From Terriglobales bacterium (lineage in GTDB: Bacteria > Acidobacteriota > Terriglobia > Terriglobales > Acidobacteriaceae), in NCBI GenBank assembly GCA_025462725.1, contig JAOAPE010000011.1, positions 124,001-188,000 of the forward strand: 64,000 bases of DNA, given 5' to 3'. Under the pieces are notes generated by a model. It ran no database searches and had not been told where the DNA came from. It saw only the letters and a list, made by a program, of their open reading frames with translations. Made by a program: the position numbers and the translations under genes. Shown in pieces: positions 60,459 through 64,000 of the stretch; the first letter of the stretch is position 1, and each line of letters starts with the position of its first letter.

Positions 60459-60589
60459 GGAAGTGATAGCTATTGGAAACCCGATGTCCCCGAGCCAGTT
60501 GCTTTTTTTTCCTGAACGTCTTCTTATGCCAAGTAAGCTACACGTACTCAGGCCAGCTCCGCTGTAAGATGTGGGTAAGGTAAATCTGC

Positions 60590-61141
60590 ATGAGCGTCTC
60601 AGGAAGCGACCAGCAGTCATTGCACGAAGGCGTGACACTGCTGGCCGGCAATGACGACTTGAACATCAAGCTTTTCAATCTGGTGAAACTTGCCGCACAA
60701 GCAGCCAAGTCGAGCTCTGCGTCGTTGTACATGGTTGATGCTGAGAATGCGGTATTGAAGCCAGCTGTGATTTACGGATTGCCGGATTCATATGTGCAAG
60801 GATGCGGCGAAGTGGCCATCGGCGACCAGTGTTGCGGACGCGCCGTGCAACACAAAAAGCCTTGGATCGTGGCAGACATGCTAAGCGATCCGTTGTTTAC
60901 CAACGGCCGCGAGGCTTCAGTGCAATCCGGTATTCGAGCTGCGTTTTCCGTGCCTGTAACGGATACCAGTGGAAACGTGTTGGCGTCGCTCGCCTGCCAT
61001 TACTCGGCACCCTACAAGGCCACCAATTATGACATTGAGCGCAACCGGCTCTTCGCTACGCTGATCGCTTTCGCAATCTCCACTGCCAGCAACGGTAATG
61101 GTGAGCAAGCTGGCAGCAACGGCAACGGTCAGCACGCCTAA
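60590..61141 (+). CDS. Stand-alone GAF-domain protein
   Basis: A 183-residue cytoplasmic protein consisting of one GAF domain (~residues 20-165). LAAQAAKSSSASLYMVDAENAVLKPAVIYGLPDSYVQGCGEVAIGDQCCGRAVQHKKPWIVADMLSDPLF carries the conserved G-x-C-G-x-A and W-I-V-x-D-x-x-x-D-P positions, and RAAFSVPVTDTSGNVLASLACHY is the last strand pair. A Gly/Asn/Ser-rich tail ends it. The ligand is unknown. No output domain is present, so it presumably works through a partner. It is convergent with the HTH gene, 4 bp away. Confidence 0.85.
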   Translation: MSVSGSDQQSLHEGVTLLAGNDDLNIKLFNLVKLAAQAAKSSSASLYMVDAENAVLKPAVIYGLPDSYVQGCGEVAIGDQCCGRAVQHKKPWIVADMLSDPLFTNGREASVQSGIRAAFSVPVTDTSGNVLASLACHYSAPYKATNYDIERNRLFATLIAFAISTASNGNGEQAGSNGNGQHA

Positions 61142-61145
61142 ACCG

Positions 61146-61577
61146 CTACGAAATCTTACGGAGACGCGCCATCTCCATCGCTTTTTTCAATCGCTCTTGA
61201 ATCTCGCGGCTTGAATCGCGTAAGCGGTGAGCCTCCAATTCCACTTTGTGGGCGGAAATCGTGAGGTCCTTGGGACTGACGGTATGCACTTGGGTCATTA
61301 CCCCATGTTGCATGATCGGGCGCGTGCGGAACCATTCGTCAATCTCGCTTTTTGACGACACCACAATGGACTTGTTTCGCTGGTCCGGCCGATGGACGGG
61401 AAATTCAAAGTCGCGTTCCCATCGCTGCAAAGTCCGAACGCCGCGTCCGGCATAGTCGGAAATCTCTTTCCAAGTGAGCAACCCGTCCGGTGGCCGCCCT
61501 TCGCTCGCAGAACGCTTTTTCGGAGTGAGTTGTTGTTCGAGACGTGGAGTGCTTATTTTTCGTTGCTGGTTGCGCAT
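61146..61577 (-). CDS. HTH DNA-binding protein (MerR/excisionase-like)
   Basis: A 143-residue protein. After a basic N-terminus, residues ~30-90 resemble a MerR/Xis winged helix-turn-helix: LLTWKEISDYAGRGVRTLQRWERDFEFPVHRPDQRNKSIVVSSKSEIDEWF. The GVRTLQRWE stretch is the recognition helix region. The C-terminus (~105-143) is a long helix (KVELEAHRLRDSSREIQERLKKAMEMARL) suited to dimerisation. It lacks the usual effector-binding domain. Palindromes at 61629, 61656 and 61705 lie just upstream of its start and may be its own operators. ATG start with a cryptic binding site. Confidence 0.75.
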   Translation of the reverse strand: MRNQQRKISTPRLEQQLTPKKRSASEGRPPDGLLTWKEISDYAGRGVRTLQRWERDFEFPVHRPDQRNKSIVVSSKSEIDEWFRTRPIMQHGVMTQVHTVSPKDLTISAHKVELEAHRLRDSSREIQERLKKAMEMARLRKIS

Positions 61578-61882
61578 GCTTGCTCCTGGCGCACATCGTT
61601 GGGCAAGCTCCCCAAAACCTGCTCTGGTATGTAGCGTACATATTCTCGCTCATTGAATAATTATTCGCTAGGTTACTTTTGGACAGCTTATGAGTGAGTT
61701 AAGAGAGAAGAACTTCTCTTAACCAAGACCTAACCCTCTTAAAAGGGAAATGACCCTGAACGCCAGCGGAAAGACATGAGTGAGAAGAGAGCCGGCAAAG
61801 CAACGTGCAGAGGCATATCAATTTCTAACTACAGAGCAGCAGGTGAGAGAACGCCAAAAGCCCTTGCTGCCTTCAAGGACCT
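61578..61882. promoter_or_regulatory. Non-coding region with palindromes upstream of the HTH gene
   Basis: No gene in these 305 bp. Perfect palindromes are TATGTA-GCG-TACATA (61629-61643) and GAATAATTATTC (61656-61667), and an inverted pair is GAGAAG-AA-CTTCTC (61705-61718). The first two lie 52 and 79 bp upstream of the minus-strand HTH start, a usual operator distance. The rest holds the promoter of the CBS gene (61883), which I could not locate. Confidence 0.5.
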
Positions 61883-62566
61883 ATGCCAGCGAAAAATTTG
61901 AAAGTACGCGAGGTAATGTCCCGTAACCCTGCAACCGCCTGTGTTGATAGCACCGTCGAAGAGATAGCCACCATCATGAAGGAAGAGGGTGTGGGCGCAA
62001 TCCCCATTCTGGATGATGAAGGTTGTCTGGCGGGCATGATCACAGAGCACGACATAGTCGTCAGATGCATTGCCGAAGGACGTGACCCCTCCGACTGGCG
62101 CGCTGAAGACATCCTCATCATGAAGCCGGAGTTGGATACGGCGCTTCAAGCAGTGAACATGGAATCTGACATTGCAGAAGCCGCCCGCATCATGGCGCTT
62201 CAGCACGTCAGCAGGCTGCCAGTTGTGGAGGAAGGAAAGCTGTTGGGGGTCATGTCATTTGCAGATCAAGAGTCTGTTGCTGTGTTGGCCGAGAAAAGGA
62301 GTGAGATGAAGATGAAGAACAAAGGAATGGGAACGAAGAATTCGAAATCGCTCGCCAATGAGCGTAACCGTGGAGCGGATGTCGATCCGCGGCGGCGGAC
62401 TGCTTCGTCGCAGGAGTTGAAATCAGATTCGAGTCCCGGAAAACAGGGAATCACGAATCGCAATGCCGGCCAAGAGAATGCGCGCCAGGACAAAGTCGTG
62501 CCGATGCGCCAAGACAATCAGATTCGCAATGAGAGAGTTGCGCCGCCGCGGAAAAAAGCCAGCTAG
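61883..62566 (+). CDS. CBS-domain pair protein with disordered tail
   Basis: A 227-residue protein. Two CBS motifs form a Bateman module (~residues 5-130): KVREVMSRNPATACVDSTVEEIATIMKEEGVGAIPILDDEGCLAGMITEHDIVVR and a second copy ending QHVSRLPVVEEGKLLGVMS, both with the G-x-x-x-[IV]-x-D-x-D type adenosyl-binding positions. Such modules bind AMP, ATP, SAM or similar ligands. Residues ~135-227 are Lys/Arg/Asn/Gln-rich and low-complexity, without recognisable folds. The stop TAG shares CTAG with the stop of the convergent TonB gene. No enzyme domain is attached, so it acts as a separate sensor or partner. Confidence 0.85.
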   Translation: MPAKNLKVREVMSRNPATACVDSTVEEIATIMKEEGVGAIPILDDEGCLAGMITEHDIVVRCIAEGRDPSDWRAEDILIMKPELDTALQAVNMESDIAEAARIMALQHVSRLPVVEEGKLLGVMSFADQESVAVLAEKRSEMKMKNKGMGTKNSKSLANERNRGADVDPRRRTASSQELKSDSSPGKQGITNRNAGQENARQDKVVPMRQDNQIRNERVAPPRKKAS

Positions 62567-63342
62567 TACAAGTGGAAACTGACATCCACATACATCTGCA
62601 CCGGGATCGGCTGGCCATTTCTGGTGGCGGGCTCGAAACGCCAGGTGCGGACTGCCGCTAGCGCTTGTTCATCAAGTCCCATGCCCAGCGACCGGTAGAC
62701 GCGCTGGCTTTCGATGCGTCCTTGGGCGTTCAATACCACCCAAAGTGTGACAGTACCTTGATGTTTCGCTTTCCGCGCTGCTTCTGAGTATTCCGGATCC
62801 GGCATAAATATGGGACGGGGAAGACTCACGCCATTGCGACCGGGAATCCCGTAATCACTATCGCCATCACCTACATTGTTCCCTTTGCCATTACCGATGC
62901 TCCTGCCATCACCGAGGCCATTCGACTTAGCGCCTTCGCGTCCCGTGGGGCTGCCCATCTCTCCCGCCATTTGCACCCGAGGCTGGCCAAGCACCGTCAT
63001 CATCATGGGGAGCGCGGGATGACTCGCGAAATCAACTTGCGGAGCAACGATCTGCGTTGGCGCCGATGGCGGAGGCACCCCGATACTGGCTGGCGCGCTT
63101 TCATGACGGCCACCCCCGGCATTGCTTGCAACGAACTGGATCGTCTCGACAGGTGACAGGATCACGCCCGGCCTGAGTGACGGGATCATTGCGGGCTTCG
63201 CGATGACTAACGTTGCGATCAACGCAATCGCCACTGCATGGAGCAACAGCGAACGCGCAAAACTGGGATAGCTGGATTCCGGCGCAGAAGCGCTGCCGAA
63301 CAAGGTGTGAATGGAGGAATTGAGATTTGAACTCGAATTCAA
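62563..63342 (-). CDS. TonB-family energy-transducing protein
   Basis: A 259-residue protein from TTG 63342 with GGAGG five to six bases upstream. One N-terminal membrane helix (LLLHAVAIALIATLVIA, ~residues 30-48) is followed by a Pro/Gly/Ser/Asn-rich periplasmic span with a repetitive GNGKGNNVGDGDS section. The C-terminal TonB domain (~175-259) reads PDPEYSEAARKAKHQGTVTLWVVLNAQGRIESQRVYRSLGMGLDEQALAAVRTWRFEPATRNGQPIPVQMYVDVSFHLY. It is predicted to pass proton-motive-force energy to outer-membrane receptors. It is followed by a paralogue at 63373 in the same direction. Confidence 0.88.
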   Translation of the reverse strand: MNSSSNLNSSIHTLFGSASAPESSYPSFARSLLLHAVAIALIATLVIAKPAMIPSLRPGVILSPVETIQFVASNAGGGRHESAPASIGVPPPSAPTQIVAPQVDFASHPALPMMMTVLGQPRVQMAGEMGSPTGREGAKSNGLGDGRSIGNGKGNNVGDGDSDYGIPGRNGVSLPRPIFMPDPEYSEAARKAKHQGTVTLWVVLNAQGRIESQRVYRSLGMGLDEQALAAVRTWRFEPATRNGQPIPVQMYVDVSFHLY

Positions 63343-63372
63343 ACCAACCTCCGTGAGAAAGAAAACTAGGAG

Positions 63373-64000
63373 TTAGTAGAGATTGAAACTGACTTCGATG
63401 TTCACGGCAACCGCGACGGCCTGTCCGTCTTTTTTCGCAGGTTCGAAGCGCCAGGTGCGCACGGCTTCCATCGCCTTTTCGTCGAGTCCTAGCCCGAGGC
63501 TGCGTTGCACGCGGATATCGCGCGGGTGTCCATCTGGCCCAATGACCATGGCGAGAACAACAACTCCCTGATACTTCGCCTTGCGCGCTTCTTCTGAGTA
63601 CTCAGGGTCAGGCATATAGACAGCTTTCGGCGGACTTACACCACCCCCAACGCGGAAAACTCCGCCGCCGGTACCTGCGCCAAAGCCCGGGCCAAGTCCG
63701 CGTCCGGTGCCTGAACCGATGCCGCCGCCAGAACCTGAGCCGACGCCGCTACCCACGCCCGTACCGTTCGACATGATCAACGCGGCAGAAAGCGGGTCGC
63801 CGACTTGCGTTTGCGATGTGGGCATCTTCACGATGGGAGGAACAGCGATCGATTGGTCCACAACCAACTTCGGATCGGGATTCTTAATCACCGCTGTGGG
63901 CGGGGTGATCACGTTCAAGTCGAACTTCGGTGGCTTGCCTTTTGAAGCATCAATCTTGCTGACATCGCCGCCGCCACCACCGCCGCCGGATTTTGTCGAA
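63373..64000 (-). CDS. TonB-family protein, partial (continues past window end)
   Basis: A paralogue of the preceding gene. The frame remains open to base 64000, so the N-terminus and membrane helix lie outside the window. The visible part has a Gly-rich segment (~GSGSGVGSGSGGGIGSGTG) and a C-terminal TonB domain that closely matches the neighbour: PDPEYSEEARKAKYQG, LDEKAMEAVRTWRFEPAKKDGQ, VEVSFNLY. Further upstream the translation reads KGKPPKFDLNVITPP. The visible stop is TAG at 63373. Two adjacent TonB domains with the same PDPEYSE signature suggest gene duplication; the start of this one cannot be assigned. Confidence 0.85.
   Translation of the reverse strand, partial: STKSGGGGGGGDVSKIDASKGKPPKFDLNVITPPTAVIKNPDPKLVVDQSIAVPPIVKMPTSQTQVGDPLSAALIMSNGTGVGSGVGSGSGGGIGSGTGRGLGPGFGAGTGGGVFRVGGGVSPPKAVYMPDPEYSEEARKAKYQGVVVLAMVIGPDGHPRDIRVQRSLGLGLDEKAMEAVRTWRFEPAKKDGQAVAVAVNIEVSFNLY

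Noticed and set aside
61405-61653. 82-codon minus frame over the HTH gene start
   Set aside because: It is an alternate frame of the HTH gene and its upstream region, without a binding site.
1-64000. tRNA, rRNA, CRISPR, transposase, integrase and phage genes
   Set aside because: I searched the gaps and gene products by eye and saw none; small structured RNAs cannot be excluded without a covariance search.

Overview
The window looks like chromosomal DNA of a soil-type acidobacterium (Terriglobia/Koribacter-like). This is an inference from content, not a database match. The supporting signs are moderate-to-high GC, many secreted Ig/PKD/beta-helix proteins, several PF04185-type phosphoesterases, an LpxI-containing lipid A operon, TonB-family proteins with Gly-rich linkers, GHS-type pseudo-receivers, and frequent TTG/GTG starts with good ribosome binding sites. 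I saw no tRNA, rRNA, CRISPR array, insertion sequence or prophage.

Region 1 (1-17.5 kb) is a surface glycan and secreted-protein locus. It holds a cut-off glycosyltransferase, a Wzx-like flippase, a NarL-type two-component pair, and a repeated arrangement of GT4-like glycosyltransferases alternating with three large paralogous secreted beta-helix proteins. A minus-strand operon follows: polysaccharide deacetylase, FkbM methyltransferase, GT4 glycosyltransferase.

Region 2 (17.5-40.4 kb) is rich in exported proteins. Three phosphoesterases of the phospholipase C/acid phosphatase family, two GH71/GH99-like proteins and two paralogous Ig-plus-jelly-roll proteins flank a glycan-export set. That set has a GT2 glycosyltransferase, an FxLYD-like anchored protein and a GT-C-like membrane protein in one operon, with a 1402-residue TPR/beta-barrel outer-membrane protein transcribed divergently and followed by a GT4 enzyme.

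Region 3 (40.4-56.9 kb) is mostly core metabolism and housekeeping: TreZ, Maf, TatA (59 aa), M20 peptidase, the fabZ-lpxA-lpxI-peroxiredoxin-sppA-HU run, a GAF-GAF-PP2C phosphatase, PckA, Apt, acylphosphatase, EF-P, a degenerate channel-like protein and PgeF.

Region 4 (56.9-64 kb) is accessory: three direct repeats ahead of a possible leader peptide overlapping a 113-codon frame, a 39-codon CxxCxGxG zinc-knuckle gene, a series of small signalling proteins (MEDS, two pseudo-receivers, GAF, an HTH protein with palindromes upstream, a CBS pair), and two TonB C-terminal proteins, the last cut by the window end.

The genes of regions 1 and 2 could together make, modify and export an envelope glycan and decorate the surface with long repeat proteins. 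The phosphoesterase/GH-like pairs could act on phosphate- or mannose/glucan-containing polymers outside the cell. These functional links are inference from gene content and order.
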